Notes: generated from the letters alone by a model not told the origin. DNA of 56,610 bases from RDXT01 sp033765305 (GCA_033765305.1 JANRID010000024.1:1-56610), one strand, 5' to 3'. Shown: positions 7,733 to 16,960, numbered from the stretch's first letter. Made by a program: numbers and translations.

Positions 7733-7867
7733 GCCCCGAAGGTCGGAAAAAGGGCGGAAATGGCAAGGGGGCGGCTTGCGCAGGATGCCGGGGCTCCGTA
7801 GCTTGCCGCAGCAGTACCGCCCACCGGCCTCCCGGACGGCCAGGGTACAGACGGGCCTGCGCCCACC

Positions 7868-8617
7868 ATGACAGGAATCCGCAAGCGGGCCATGACCCTG
7901 GCCCTATCCCTGATCTCGGCGCTCGCCAGCGCCGGGCAGTCCGCAGCCGGCCGGCTGGACATCGCGCACCTGACCGGAGATTTTTATGTGTACACCACCT
8001 ACAGCAGCTATGAAGGGCGGCAGCTGCCGGCCAACGGGCTCTATCTGGTCACTGCGGCGGGCACCGTGCTGATCGATACCCCCTGGGATACGACCCAGTT
8101 CCAGCCGCTGCTCGACAGCATCCAGTCCCGGCACAGCAGCCGCGTCGGGTGGTGCATCGCGACACATTGGCACAGCGACCGGACGGAGGGGCTGGAATAT
8201 TACCGGGCGCAGGGAATCCGCACGTACACGACGGTGCTGACGGACGAGCTGAGCCGCCAGCACGGAAAGAAGCGGGCGGAGTTTCTCCTCGCCCGCGACA
8301 GCGTCTTCCGCATAGGGCCGTATTCGTTCGAGACGTATTATCCGGGGCCGGGGCACACGGAGGACAACCTCGTCATTTGGTTTCCGGAGGAACAGATCCT
8401 CTACGGCGGATGCCTGATCAAAGGCGCAGATGCCGAAAACCTCGGGTATCTGGGCGATGCGGATGTTGCTGCATACGAGCGCACCCTGAAGCGGGTGCGG
8501 AAGCGGTACCCGGACCCGAAGTTCATCATCGTATCGCACAGCAGCTGGGACGATCCGCGTTCCCTGCAGCACTCGATCCGGCTGGCCCGGCAGCTCGGCA
8601 GGCGCAGCCGGAGCTGA
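7868..8617 (+). CDS. Subclass B1 metallo-beta-lactamase
   Basis: A 249-residue exported enzyme: basic N-terminus, then a hydrophobic segment ending around SALASAGQSAAG. All six zinc ligands of subclass B1 are visible: H100, H102 and D104 in HWHSDRTEG, H163 in PGHTEDN, C182 in GGCLIKG, and H224 in VSHSSWDD. H100/H102/H163 would bind Zn1 and D104/C182/H224 Zn2. LIDTPWD (69-75) is also typical. The family hydrolyses penicillins, cephalosporins and carbapenems in the periplasm. The nearest relatives I recall are the chromosomal B1 enzymes of Bacteroidota. No integron or transposon is adjacent, so it is probably intrinsic. An internal ATG at 7892 is an alternative start. Confidence 0.9.
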   Translation: MTGIRKRAMTLALSLISALASAGQSAAGRLDIAHLTGDFYVYTTYSSYEGRQLPANGLYLVTAAGTVLIDTPWDTTQFQPLLDSIQSRHSSRVGWCIATHWHSDRTEGLEYYRAQGIRTYTTVLTDELSRQHGKKRAEFLLARDSVFRIGPYSFETYYPGPGHTEDNLVIWFPEEQILYGGCLIKGADAENLGYLGDADVAAYERTLKRVRKRYPDPKFIIVSHSSWDDPRSLQHSIRLARQLGRRSRS

Positions 8618-8621
8618 CTGA

Positions 8622-8688
8622 GGGGGCTTGGCGGAGGGCGGGACACCGGAAATGGCCGGTGCAGGCTGTGGAACGCCATCAAGCCCCC
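8622..8688. terminator. Inverted repeat after the beta-lactamase gene
   Basis: GGGGGCTT (8622-8629) pairs with AAGCCCCC (8681-8688), and an inner CCGG...CCGG stem lies between. It sits directly after the stop and before the convergent HNH gene, so termination is likely. The 50-base loop makes this tentative. Confidence 0.4.
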
Positions 8689-8773
8689 GAACCTGCCTGT
8701 GGCTCCTCGCCGAAGTCTTGCATGCATCTCTGCGCTGGAGGCTCCTCCATGCATACACGCAGCGGGCCCGGCG

Positions 8774-9460
8774 TCATTGCTGCGCATCCGGAGGCAGCGG
8801 TACGAGCTTCAGCAGCGCATCCCATGCTGCCGGACGGTGTGGCCAGTCCTTCAGGATCTGGATTTTGAATGCGGTGAAGGCAGATTCCGGGTGCAGATGC
8901 GCGGCAAGGTCTTCGGGAGGCGGCGAGCCAAGAGATGCATAGGCACGCAGCAGTTGCTGGAACTCTCCCAGCTCACGCAGCAAGTGTTTCTGAAGGTTGT
9001 TGCATTCCATCCGGCTGTGCGGAGTCGTGCCATTGAATACGGCTTCCAGCAGGCGGCAGGTCTGGACCACCGCTTCGTCCGGGTCCGGGCTGGCAGGAAC
9101 GGCGCGCATCCGCTCTTGCGGGAAAGGCTCCAGCCTCACTTCGATCAGATCTGTAATCCGGCGGGATTCGGTGCCGCAATTGATCATAGGCTGATGGCCC
9201 TGGTTTTTGATCCGGTTGCAATGCGGACAGGCCAGCAGCAGATTGTCCCAGCCAAACTTCAGCGCGGGATCGCCCCGGTGCGGGCGTGCATGTTCGATTT
9301 CCAGCGAAGCAGGTGCTGCCTGTTCGCACAGGTAGCATTTATTGAAGCAATCCTTCACCAGCCGTTCCAGCACCTCGCCACAGTCATAGTGCCCGTTGGG
9401 CTTTTTCTGCTCGGTCTCCAGGCAGGCCGGCGCAGGCCAGGACTTGGGCATGTTGATCAT
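8774..9460 (-). CDS. ptuB: HNH endonuclease, Septu PtuB-like
   Basis: A 228-residue protein with an HNH nuclease fold in its first ~90 residues: the zinc pair CYLC, IEHARPH carrying the catalytic His region, WDNLLLACPHCNRIKN with the second zinc pair and the HNH asparagine. The C-terminal half is helical and unassigned. Its ATG overlaps the stop of the upstream ATPase gene by four bases. An AAA ATPase followed by this type of HNH protein is the arrangement of Septu type I (PtuA-PtuB), in which the complex degrades nucleic acid on infection. No reverse transcriptase or retron RNA was seen nearby, so this is stand-alone Septu rather than a retron effector. Confidence 0.8.
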   Translation of the reverse strand: MINMPKSWPAPACLETEQKKPNGHYDCGEVLERLVKDCFNKCYLCEQAAPASLEIEHARPHRGDPALKFGWDNLLLACPHCNRIKNQGHQPMINCGTESRRITDLIEVRLEPFPQERMRAVPASPDPDEAVVQTCRLLEAVFNGTTPHSRMECNNLQKHLLRELGEFQQLLRAYASLGSPPPEDLAAHLHPESAFTAFKIQILKDWPHRPAAWDALLKLVPLPPDAQQ

Positions 9461-10533
9461 GGACGGATGGATGACAGCTCGATCTGCTGGATCTTGACAA
9501 TCAGCTCGTCAAAATTGAGCAATTCCCGGAAGCTTGCACGAAGCGCCTCGTAACGAGCCTGTTCTTCCGGAGATCTTGCCGGCAGCTGGCTCAGCCGTTC
9601 GTATGCTGCAACCTCTTCCTTGAGCGAATCGGAGTATTTATCCATGTTGAAATAGCCCTCCACCACCGCTTCGGACGAGTAGCGGCTCAGGTCCTCCACC
9701 TGCACCTGCTGCTCGAGATCATACACCACCGCATTGGGCAGCGAAGTAAGCACAAAGGGCGAGTGGGTGCTGACTATGAACTGGATATGGGGAAAAAAAC
9801 GGGTCAGGAAGGGCAGGATCTTCTTCTGCAGGGCAATATGCAGGTGGGTTTCGATCTCGTCGATCAGCACGATCCCCTGCGCGTCGTACACCTCCGGGGC
9901 CGGCTGCGCCATCCGCATCATGAGTTCTGTCACGATGCTGAGCACGGCGGAGTAGCCATCCGACAGCTGGTTGAGCGAGTAGGGCTTGCGGCCTGGCTGG
10001 ACAATCCGGAAGGTGAAGTTTTTCCGGTCGAATTCCAGCTTCAGCCCCGGCTCGTCCATCAGATCGCGCAGGCTGTCTTCAAACTGGGCAAACCATCGGT
10101 CGATCTTTTCCGCGCCAAGCTCGTCGCCCTCGTCGCGTGCAAAGGAGCGGTTGGCTTTGAGGTTGACGAGGTGCTGAAGGAAAAAAGTTCCGCTGTACGG
10201 GGCAGTTTGTACCCCGGAAGGCTCCTGGAATTCTGCGCCGCGTTTAGCAGGGAAAAACACCTGTACCGTAAGGTTTTCAAGCTTGGTATCCAGCTCTTTA
10301 CGAGGCAGATTAAAGTCTATATAGGAATCCTGCCCAAGCCCAAGTACAACCTGCCCGCTGATTGGCTGATCGACGAGGATCTGCTTCAGCGTTTCCAGCA
10401 CAGAGGTCTTGCCGCTCCCGTTCCTGCCGGTCAGGATCAGATGCTTCCGCTCCGTACGGGACAGCTCGATCCTCAGCGGCGGCAAATGCCGCACGTTTTT
10501 GATCGTCATACTGGAGATAAAGACCTGTTCCAT
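9457..10533 (-). CDS. ptuA: AAA family ATPase, Septu PtuA-like
   Basis: A 358-residue ABC/SMC-type ATPase. Walker A is GRNGSGKTS (36-44), the signature-like segment is LSDGYSAVLSIV, Walker B is GIVLIDEIETHLH, and the switch histidine is in STHSPFV. The C-terminus is a helical region with LRASFRELLNFDELIVKIQQ. PtuA forms a ring-like sensor that restrains PtuB until phage infection lowers nucleotide pools. Cotranscribed with and overlapping ptuB; divergent from gcvP over a 156-bp promoter region. GC content matches the chromosome, so acquisition is old or from a similar genome. Confidence 0.82.
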   Translation of the reverse strand: MEQVFISSMTIKNVRHLPPLRIELSRTERKHLILTGRNGSGKTSVLETLKQILVDQPISGQVVLGLGQDSYIDFNLPRKELDTKLENLTVQVFFPAKRGAEFQEPSGVQTAPYSGTFFLQHLVNLKANRSFARDEGDELGAEKIDRWFAQFEDSLRDLMDEPGLKLEFDRKNFTFRIVQPGRKPYSLNQLSDGYSAVLSIVTELMMRMAQPAPEVYDAQGIVLIDEIETHLHIALQKKILPFLTRFFPHIQFIVSTHSPFVLTSLPNAVVYDLEQQVQVEDLSRYSSEAVVEGYFNMDKYSDSLKEEVAAYERLSQLPARSPEEQARYEALRASFRELLNFDELIVKIQQIELSSIRP

Positions 10534-10632
10534 AGGATCTGCTTATTCCTTCCAAAGAAAACAATTCGCGCCTCCCCGCGCAAGTCCCAACAATGCCCCT
10601 GGCACCGGGTTTTATCAGGGCTTGCGCTGCTT

Positions 10633-10661
10633 TTGCGCTTCCCGCCAAAGCCGTACCTTTG
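10633..10661 (+). promoter_or_regulatory. gcvP promoter (Bacteroidota sigma-A type)
   Basis: The -7 box TACCTTTG (10654-10661) exactly fits TAnnTTTG; TTG at 10633-10635 lies 18 bases upstream. The gcvP ATG follows 28 bases after the box. Confidence 0.7.
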
Positions 10662-10689
10662 CAGGCACGATCGCCAATCCGTACGCGAG

Positions 10690-13572
10690 ATGAACGCATA
10701 TACCGACTCTTTTCTCTACCGCCACCTGGGCCCGTCCCCGGAGGATCTGGACGCCATGCTCCGCAGCATCGGAGCGGATTCGCTCGAAACGCTGATCAGC
10801 CAGACCGTCCCGGCCTCGATCCGCCTGACGGAGCCCCTTCGCCCCTTCGCGGCCCTGACCGAGCACCAGTATCTCCAGCGGCTGCGCAGCATCGCCCGGC
10901 GCAACAGGCGCTTCCGCTCCTGCATCGGCCAGGGCTATTACGACTGCATCACGCCCTCGGTCATCCTCCGCAACATCTTCGAGAATCCGGGCTGGTACAC
11001 GCAGTACACGCCGTATCAGGCCGAAATTGCCCAGGGCCGCATGGAAGCCCTGCTCAATTTCCAGACGATGGTCAGCGACCTTACGGCCCTGCCCGTCGCC
11101 AATGCGTCCCTGCTCGATGAAGCCACCGCCGCCGGCGAAGCCATGGCCATGACCCATGCCATGTTTCTGCGCCGCAACCGCAAGTCCACAGCCAACGTCC
11201 TGCTGGTCGCCGATACGCTCTTTCCCCAAACCATCAGCGTATTGCGCACCCGCGCCGCCGGCCTCGGCCTGGAGCTGCGGGTCGGCAGCCCGGATACGTT
11301 CCAGATCGATGACCAGGTCTTCGCGGCCATCGTCCAGTATCCCGACAGCCGGGGCCAGATCCACGACTACCAGGCGCTGGCCGACGCCCTCCACGAGCGG
11401 GGCTGCTTCCTGATCGCTGCCGCCGACCTGCTGAGCCTGACGCTGCTCAAGGCGCCCGGCGAATGGGGCGCCGATGTGGCCCTGGGCTCCGCCCAGCGCT
11501 TCGGCGTGCCGATGGGCTACGGCGGGCCGCATGCGGCCTTCTTCGCCGCCCGGGAGGACTTCCTGCGCGAAATGCCGGGCCGCATCATCGGTGTATCCAT
11601 CGATGCTCAGGGCCGCCGCGCCCTCCGCATGGCCCTTCAGACCCGCGAGCAGCACATCCGCCGCGAAAAGGCCACCTCCAACATCTGCACCGCCCAGGCC
11701 CTGCTGGCCATCATGGCCAGCATGTACGGGGTCTATCACGGCCCCAGGGGCCTCAAAGCCATCGCATCCCGCATTCACGCCTTCACCCGCTCCCTGGCAC
11801 TCGGCCTCGGCGAGCTGGGCTACGCCCTCGAAACGGATGCCTATTTCGACACCCTCACCCTGCGCCTGCACGATGCCGCCGAGCAGGACCGCCTGCGCGG
11901 CCTGGCGACTGAACTGGAAATCAACCTGTTCTACAGCGCCGATGCCCGCGTGAGCCTGTCGCTCGACGAGACCACCAGCCCGGAGGACGTGGCCCTGCTG
12001 ATCGACCTCTTTGCGCGGCTGCGCAGCCGCGGCGGCGCGGCTGCCATGCCCGAAACTGCAGCTCCGGACTGCATCCCCGATGCCCTCCTCCGCACCTCGG
12101 CCTATCTGACGCATCCGGTGTTCAACAGCCACCAGTCGGAGACCGCCATGATGCGCTACATCAAGCGCCTCGAAAGCAAGGATCTGGCGCTCAATACGGC
12201 CATGATCCCGCTGGGCTCCTGCACCATGAAGCTCAACGCCGCCACCCAGCTGATCCCGGTCAGCTGGCCGGAATTCGCCGGGCTGCATCCCTTCGCGCCA
12301 GCCGACCAGGCGGAGGGCTACACGCAGGTCTTCGAGGAGCTGGGGGAAATTCTGTGCGATGTGACCGGTTTTGCGGGCATTTCCTTCCAGCCCAATTCCG
12401 GCGCCCAGGGCGAATATGCCGGCCTGATGGTGATCCGCGCCTGGCACCACAGCCGGGGCGAGGCGCACCGGACCATTGCCCTGATCCCCTCCTCCGCGCA
12501 CGGCACCAATCCTGCCAGCGCTGTCATGGCCGGAATGCAGGTCGTGGTGGTCGGCTGCGACGAGATGGGCAATATCGACCTGGCGGACCTGCGCGCCAAG
12601 GCGGAGCAGCACAGCCGCCATCTGGCCTGCCTGATGATCACCTACCCTTCCACGCACGGCGTATTCGAGGAGACGGTGCTCGAAGCGTGCAGCATCGTGC
12701 ATGCGCACGGCGGGCAGGTGTACATGGACGGCGCCAATATGAATGCCCAGGTGGGGCTCACGAGCCCGGGCCGCATCGGCGCCGATGTCTGCCACCTCAA
12801 CCTGCACAAGACCTTCGCCATTCCGCACGGCGGCGGCGGGCCGGGCATGGGCCCGATCTGCGTGGCAGCGCACCTGAAGCCCTTCCTGCCGGGGCACCCG
12901 CTGGTGCAGACCGGCGGGGCGCAGGGCATCACTCCGGTTTCGGCTACGCCTTACGGCAGTGCCAGCATCCTGCTCATCAGCTATGCCTACTGCATGATGC
13001 TGGGCAGCGAGGGCCTGCGTACCGCCACCGAATACGCCATCCTGAACGCCAACTACATGAAGTCGCGGCTGGAGCCCTACTTCGATGTGCTGTATCAGGG
13101 CGCAAACGGCCGGGTCGCGCATGAGTTCATCCTCGATCTGCGCGAGTTCAAGCAGCAGCTCGGCCTTGAAGTGGACGATGTGACGAAGCGGCTCATCGAC
13201 TACGGCTTCCACGCGCCGACGGTCTCCTGGCCGGTGCCGGGCACCATCATGATCGAGCCGACAGAGAGCGAGCCCAAAGCCGAGCTCGACCGCTTCTGCG
13301 ACGCGCTGATTTCCATCCGCTCCGAGATCGGCGAGCTCGAAAATGGAACGGCCAGCGCCGAAGACAACGTGCTGCGCAATGCGCCGCATACGCTGGAGGA
13401 AGTCACAGCCAGCGCCTGGACGCATGCCTACTCCCGCGAACAGGCCGCTTTCCCGGCCGCTTCGCTGCGCGAGCACAAATTCTGGGCCTCGGTCAAGCGG
13501 GTCAACAACACCTACGGCGACCGCAACGTGGTCTGCGTGTGCCCGCCGATGGAGGCGTACATGGAATCCTGA
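10690..13572 (+). CDS. gcvP: Glycine dehydrogenase (decarboxylating), P protein
   Basis: A 960-residue protein, the usual length of the fused single-chain P protein. The start at MNAYTDSFLYRHLGPSPEDL follows a good promoter; the frame is open far upstream but that part has no homology. The PLP-binding lysine is K707 in HLNLHKTFAIPHGGGGPG. Other P-protein marks are SFQPNSGAQGEYAG and SSAHGTNPASA. It decarboxylates glycine and passes the aminomethyl group to lipoylated GcvH in the glycine cleavage system. No gcvT or gcvH is adjacent, which is common in Bacteroidota. A hairpin terminator follows. Confidence 0.97.
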   Translation: MNAYTDSFLYRHLGPSPEDLDAMLRSIGADSLETLISQTVPASIRLTEPLRPFAALTEHQYLQRLRSIARRNRRFRSCIGQGYYDCITPSVILRNIFENPGWYTQYTPYQAEIAQGRMEALLNFQTMVSDLTALPVANASLLDEATAAGEAMAMTHAMFLRRNRKSTANVLLVADTLFPQTISVLRTRAAGLGLELRVGSPDTFQIDDQVFAAIVQYPDSRGQIHDYQALADALHERGCFLIAAADLLSLTLLKAPGEWGADVALGSAQRFGVPMGYGGPHAAFFAAREDFLREMPGRIIGVSIDAQGRRALRMALQTREQHIRREKATSNICTAQALLAIMASMYGVYHGPRGLKAIASRIHAFTRSLALGLGELGYALETDAYFDTLTLRLHDAAEQDRLRGLATELEINLFYSADARVSLSLDETTSPEDVALLIDLFARLRSRGGAAAMPETAAPDCIPDALLRTSAYLTHPVFNSHQSETAMMRYIKRLESKDLALNTAMIPLGSCTMKLNAATQLIPVSWPEFAGLHPFAPADQAEGYTQVFEELGEILCDVTGFAGISFQPNSGAQGEYAGLMVIRAWHHSRGEAHRTIALIPSSAHGTNPASAVMAGMQVVVVGCDEMGNIDLADLRAKAEQHSRHLACLMITYPSTHGVFEETVLEACSIVHAHGGQVYMDGANMNAQVGLTSPGRIGADVCHLNLHKTFAIPHGGGGPGMGPICVAAHLKPFLPGHPLVQTGGAQGITPVSATPYGSASILLISYAYCMMLGSEGLRTATEYAILNANYMKSRLEPYFDVLYQGANGRVAHEFILDLREFKQQLGLEVDDVTKRLIDYGFHAPTVSWPVPGTIMIEPTESEPKAELDRFCDALISIRSEIGELENGTASAEDNVLRNAPHTLEEVTASAWTHAYSREQAAFPAASLREHKFWASVKRVNNTYGDRNVVCVCPPMEAYMES

Positions 13573-13596
13573 TCTGCATGAGCGGATCACTTGCAG

Positions 13597-13620
13597 CAGG
13601 CCCGGCACATGCCGGGCCTG
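13597..13620. terminator. Bidirectional hairpin terminator
   Basis: A perfect 10-bp inverted repeat CAGGCCCGGC with an ACAT loop, between the convergent gcvP and DUF4835 genes. Confidence 0.8.
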
Positions 13621-13641
13621 TTCCGTATCCGGCAGCGGGCA

Positions 13642-14535
13642 TTACTTCTCCAGCACGCTGTTGTACTTCGCCATGTTGGCCGGATCGATCTCCTGCATCA
13701 CCTGCACGAACTCCTTCTGGTCATTGACAAAGGCATTCTTGAAGATCCGGACCAGCTCTTCGTCCTTGGAGTTCAGGAACATGCGGTTGACCACCAGCAG
13801 GGGGTTCTGCTGGTTGAGCTTTTGCAGCTCCTTCACGCATTCCATGATGGCGCGGCGGCCCTGGTCAGGGCTGGACTCCATCAGGTCGAGGCCCTGGCGG
13901 TGGTACTTGTACAGAATGGTATGGAAGCCCTTGTAGCTGGAGTTCATCAGGTTTTCGATCACCCAGTAGCGGTTGCGGGTATCCTCGTTGGAGCGCCAGC
14001 CGGACTCTGCCGCCGAGCTGCCGGCCTGGTTGAGGATTTCCTGGGCCTTGCGGAACCAGGGCATGCCGCCTTCGGGCGAGAAGCTGCTGTAGTCGAATCC
14101 CAGGATCAGGTAGGCGTAAAAATTGAGCAGGGCCGTCAGGTTGTCCGTGTAGGTATTGTCCACGAACACCAGATTCTGAAAGGCCACATAGCGGAAGCTG
14201 AAGGCCGGGTCCTGGACGTTGAGCAGGAGGGTTTCGTAGGTGCTGTTGTAGGCGGGGCGGTACACCTGGAGGTTGGCAGTGCAGACGAAAAAATCGGGCT
14301 GGGGCCGCTGCGTCACGATGATCTGCAGGTTGCAGCGGATGCGCTCGTAGCCCTGAAACTCATCGGGGGTCCAGCGCTGGGAGTTGAGGTAATTGGCGAT
14401 GTTGCGCTGCATATCCTCGAAGACCGAGCGGTCGCTCTGGATGCGGCCTGCATCGATGGACACATTGCAGAGCAGCTCCTGCGCCTGCACAGGCAGGGCG
14501 GCGCTGAGGGCGAGGCAGAACAGGATCCGTTTCAT
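13642..14535 (-). CDS. DUF4835 family secreted protein
   Basis: The start at 14535 gives MKRILFCLALSAALPVQAQ, a clear signal peptide, and a 297-residue protein. The body matches the Bacteroidota-specific DUF4835 family: ELLCNVSIDAGRIQ near the N-terminus, FEDMQRNIANYLNSQRW, RIRCNLQIIVTQRP, and the C-terminal DPANMAKYNSVL. Function is unknown; it is nearly always found after coaBC in the bamD operon, pointing to an envelope role. It starts 29 bases after the coaBC stop, so it is cotranscribed. Confidence 0.88.
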   Translation of the reverse strand: MKRILFCLALSAALPVQAQELLCNVSIDAGRIQSDRSVFEDMQRNIANYLNSQRWTPDEFQGYERIRCNLQIIVTQRPQPDFFVCTANLQVYRPAYNSTYETLLLNVQDPAFSFRYVAFQNLVFVDNTYTDNLTALLNFYAYLILGFDYSSFSPEGGMPWFRKAQEILNQAGSSAAESGWRSNEDTRNRYWVIENLMNSSYKGFHTILYKYHRQGLDLMESSPDQGRRAIMECVKELQKLNQQNPLLVVNRMFLNSKDEELVRIFKNAFVNDQKEFVQVMQEIDPANMAKYNSVLEK

Positions 14536-14564
14536 GCGATGGTACTGGGGCGGGAAAATCCGCA

Positions 14565-15752
14565 TTACTCCCATAACGAAATTACCTTGCGAAGTATATC
14601 CTGTGCAACTGCTTGTTTGGATTTGAGCGGAAATGATTCGGCAGAGCCGTCGCGGCCGATGATCGTAATGCGGTTGGTATCGTGGCCGAAGCCTGCGCCC
14701 GGATCTTCGAGGGTATTGAGCACGATGAAATCCAGGCGTTTTTCGGTCAGTTTTGCGCGGGCGTGGGCCTCGGCGTTGCTGGTTTCGAGGGCAAAGCCCA
14801 CGAGCACCTGATCCGGGCGGCGGGTTTCGCCGAGCGAGCGGAGGATGTCGGGGGTTTTGCGGAGTTCGAGGTTCAGCTCGCTGCCCTGCTTCTTGATCTT
14901 CTGGCTGGCAGGATGGGCGGGGGCATAATCGGCCACGGCTGCGGCAAGGATGAGTATATCCTGCGCTGCGGCATGCTGGTGGACGGCGTCGTACATGTCC
15001 TGCGCCGATTCTACGGCGATGGTATGCACGCCTGGCGGCGGCTTGAGGGGTACGGGCCCGCTGACGAGGGTCACCTGCGCGCCCCAGTCGCGGGCGGTTT
15101 CGGCGAGGGCGTAGCCCATTTTGCCGGTGGAATGGTTGCTGATATAGCGGACCGGGTCGATAGCCTCGCGGGTCGGGCCTGCGGTCAGCAGCAGGCGTTT
15201 GCCGCTGAGCGGTTTTTCTCCGAAAAACGCCTCCACCCGGGCCAGAATCTCCTCCGGCTCCAGCATGCGGCCCGGCCCTTCCAATCCAGAGGCGAGATAG
15301 CCCTGCCCGACAGGCAGCACCGTACAGCCGTCGGCGGCGAGGCGCTCCAGGTTGGCGCGGGTGCGGGGATGCAGGTACATGTCGGCATCCATGGCCGGGG
15401 CCAGCATGACCGGACAGCGGGCGGCCAGGTAGACCGCCGTCAGGGCGTTGTCGCAGAGGCCGTGGGCAAATTTGGCGAGGGTATTGGCGGAGGCAGGCGC
15501 CACCAGCAGCAGATCGGCCCAGGTGCCCAGGGCCACATGCTCGGACCAGTTTTCGGACCAGAGGCCGCCGAAGACCTTTTTGCCTGTGAGGGCGCCGAAG
15601 CTCAGCTCGCCGACAAAATGCTCCACAGCAGGCGTCGTGGCCACCTGCACCTCGGCGCCGGCTTTCTGGAGCAGGCGCAGCAGATACACTGCTTTATAGG
15701 CCGCAATGCTGCCTGTGACGCCCAGGATAATCCGCTTGCCGTGCAGGCTCAT
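14565..15752 (-). CDS. coaBC: Bifunctional phosphopantothenoylcysteine decarboxylase/synthetase
   Basis: A 395-residue two-domain enzyme of coenzyme A synthesis. The N-terminal flavoprotein CoaC part (1-185) shows ILGVTGSIAAYKAVYLL, NTLAKFAHGLCDNAL with the active-site-type cysteine, and PAMDADMY, corresponding to the PxMNxxMW motif. The C-terminal CoaB part shows ISNHSTGKMGYALAE and AAVADYAP. It condenses 4'-phosphopantothenate with cysteine and then decarboxylates the product. It lies 8 bases after rpoZ in the bamD operon. Confidence 0.95.
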   Translation of the reverse strand: MSLHGKRIILGVTGSIAAYKAVYLLRLLQKAGAEVQVATTPAVEHFVGELSFGALTGKKVFGGLWSENWSEHVALGTWADLLLVAPASANTLAKFAHGLCDNALTAVYLAARCPVMLAPAMDADMYLHPRTRANLERLAADGCTVLPVGQGYLASGLEGPGRMLEPEEILARVEAFFGEKPLSGKRLLLTAGPTREAIDPVRYISNHSTGKMGYALAETARDWGAQVTLVSGPVPLKPPPGVHTIAVESAQDMYDAVHQHAAAQDILILAAAVADYAPAHPASQKIKKQGSELNLELRKTPDILRSLGETRRPDQVLVGFALETSNAEAHARAKLTEKRLDFIVLNTLEDPGAGFGHDTNRITIIGRDGSAESFPLKSKQAVAQDILRKVISLWE

Positions 15753-15760
15753 GGCCAGGC

Positions 15761-16066
15761 TCAGAGGGTGCCTTCGTGCGGATCGCGGACGCGGACCTCG
15801 CCGCGCAGGAATTCCTCCATGGCGGTCTGCGTGGATTTGGGCTTGCGCTCGTAGAACTTGCTGATCTCGGTCTGCTCCTTGTTTTCCATCACCTCGTCCA
15901 GATTGTCGTAGGCGGGGGCAAACTCGGCGAGCTTCTGCGAGAGTTCTTCCTTGAGGTCCATCGTGATCTGGTTGGCGCGCTTGGAGACGATGATCACGCT
16001 GCGGTAGACATTCCCGGAAAGGTCGCCGATTTTCCGGACATCGAGCGGGAGAAACTGATCCTTCAT
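15761..16066 (-). CDS. rpoZ: DNA-directed RNA polymerase omega subunit
   Basis: A 101-residue protein of the Bacteroidota omega (RpoZ/Rpb6) type: GNVYRSVIIVSKRANQI in the N-terminal half and ISKFYERKPKSTQTAMEEF near the end. Omega helps assembly and folding of beta prime. Its place between bamD and coaBC is conserved in Bacteroidota. Confidence 0.92.
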   Translation of the reverse strand: MKDQFLPLDVRKIGDLSGNVYRSVIIVSKRANQITMDLKEELSQKLAEFAPAYDNLDEVMENKEQTEISKFYERKPKSTQTAMEEFLRGEVRVRDPHEGTL

Positions 16067-16123
16067 AGCTGGTGTTGTCGTTCGCTGAGGTGGAAAGGTA
16101 ATACGGAAACGGCGGAAGATCGT

Positions 16124-16960
16124 TCAGGAGCCGGCCTCGGCCTCCTGGGCATCGAGGCGGCCCAGGCCGCGTTTGGCGCGGGCAAAGAGGGCTTCAGCAT
16201 CGCGCAGGTACACGCTGCTGGGGTACCGGTCCACAAACTGCTCGTAAAACTCGATGGCGTCGAGGTAGCGGTTGCGTTTTTTATCGGCGATGCTGACCTC
16301 CGCCAACAGCACCGCGGCCCGGATGAGCAGAAACTGCGCCTCTTCGCGGTAGCGGGAGTCGGGAAACTCCTGCATGAAGCCCTGGAATGCGCTGACGGCG
16401 GCGCGGTAGTTTTCAATCTTGAGGTACAGGCTGGCCTGCTCGAACTTCTTCCGTGCCAGGCGTTCGCGGAGCTCGTTCAGCAGTTCGTTGCAGCGCTCCA
16501 CGCGGTCGGAGAAGGGGTAGTTGTTGACGAAGAGCTGGAGCTGGGCCATCGCCTTGCGGGTGAGGGACTGGTCGAGGTAATAGGGCGCCGACTCCAGGTA
16601 ATAGCAGTATCCCACCATGAAGGTGCATTCCGGCGTACGCTCGTCGTTGGGATAGAGATTGGCGTACTGCTCGAAGTGATAGGCGGCGGTGGAATAGAGG
16701 CGTTGGTTGTACTTCGAATAGGCGATGTGGTAGAGGATCACCTTATCGCGCTGGCTGCCCCGGTAGGCGGCGCGCAGCTCCTCGAAGAGGAAGGCAGCCC
16801 GCTCGTAGTCCTTGCGCTCGAAGAAGTAGAAAGCCGCCGAGTCTTTTTCGGCAATGCTGCCTTTGCGCGACCAGCGGGAAAATTGCTTATACTCCGGGGT
16901 GCATGACCCAAGGGCCAGCCCGGCAATGGAGAGCGCAAGCAGAACAGGTGCCAGTTTCAT
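16124..16960 (-). CDS. bamD: Outer membrane assembly lipoprotein BamD
   Basis: The start at 16960 gives the lipoprotein signal MKLAPVLLALSIAGLALGSC with lipobox LGSC; the upstream open frame has no signal. The remaining ~255 residues are TPR helices: YERAAFLFEELRAAY, ILYHIAYSKYNQRLYSTAAYHF, PECTFMVGYCYYL, and AVSAFQGFMQEFPDS. BamD is the essential lipoprotein of the BAM complex that inserts beta-barrels into the outer membrane. First gene of the bamD-rpoZ-coaBC-DUF4835 operon; a TATATTTG box lies just upstream. Confidence 0.92.
   Translation of the reverse strand: MKLAPVLLALSIAGLALGSCTPEYKQFSRWSRKGSIAEKDSAAFYFFERKDYERAAFLFEELRAAYRGSQRDKVILYHIAYSKYNQRLYSTAAYHFEQYANLYPNDERTPECTFMVGYCYYLESAPYYLDQSLTRKAMAQLQLFVNNYPFSDRVERCNELLNELRERLARKKFEQASLYLKIENYRAAVSAFQGFMQEFPDSRYREEAQFLLIRAAVLLAEVSIADKKRNRYLDAIEFYEQFVDRYPSSVYLRDAEALFARAKRGLGRLDAQEAEAGS

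Noticed and set aside
8774..10533. Retron with PtuAB effectors
   Set aside because: No reverse transcriptase gene or msr/msd-like palindrome was seen on either side of the pair.
10615..13608. 997-codon open frame antisense to gcvP
   Set aside because: A compositional shadow of gcvP with no recognisable domain; the same holds for long antisense frames over SusC (40947-43670) and SusD (39197-40969).
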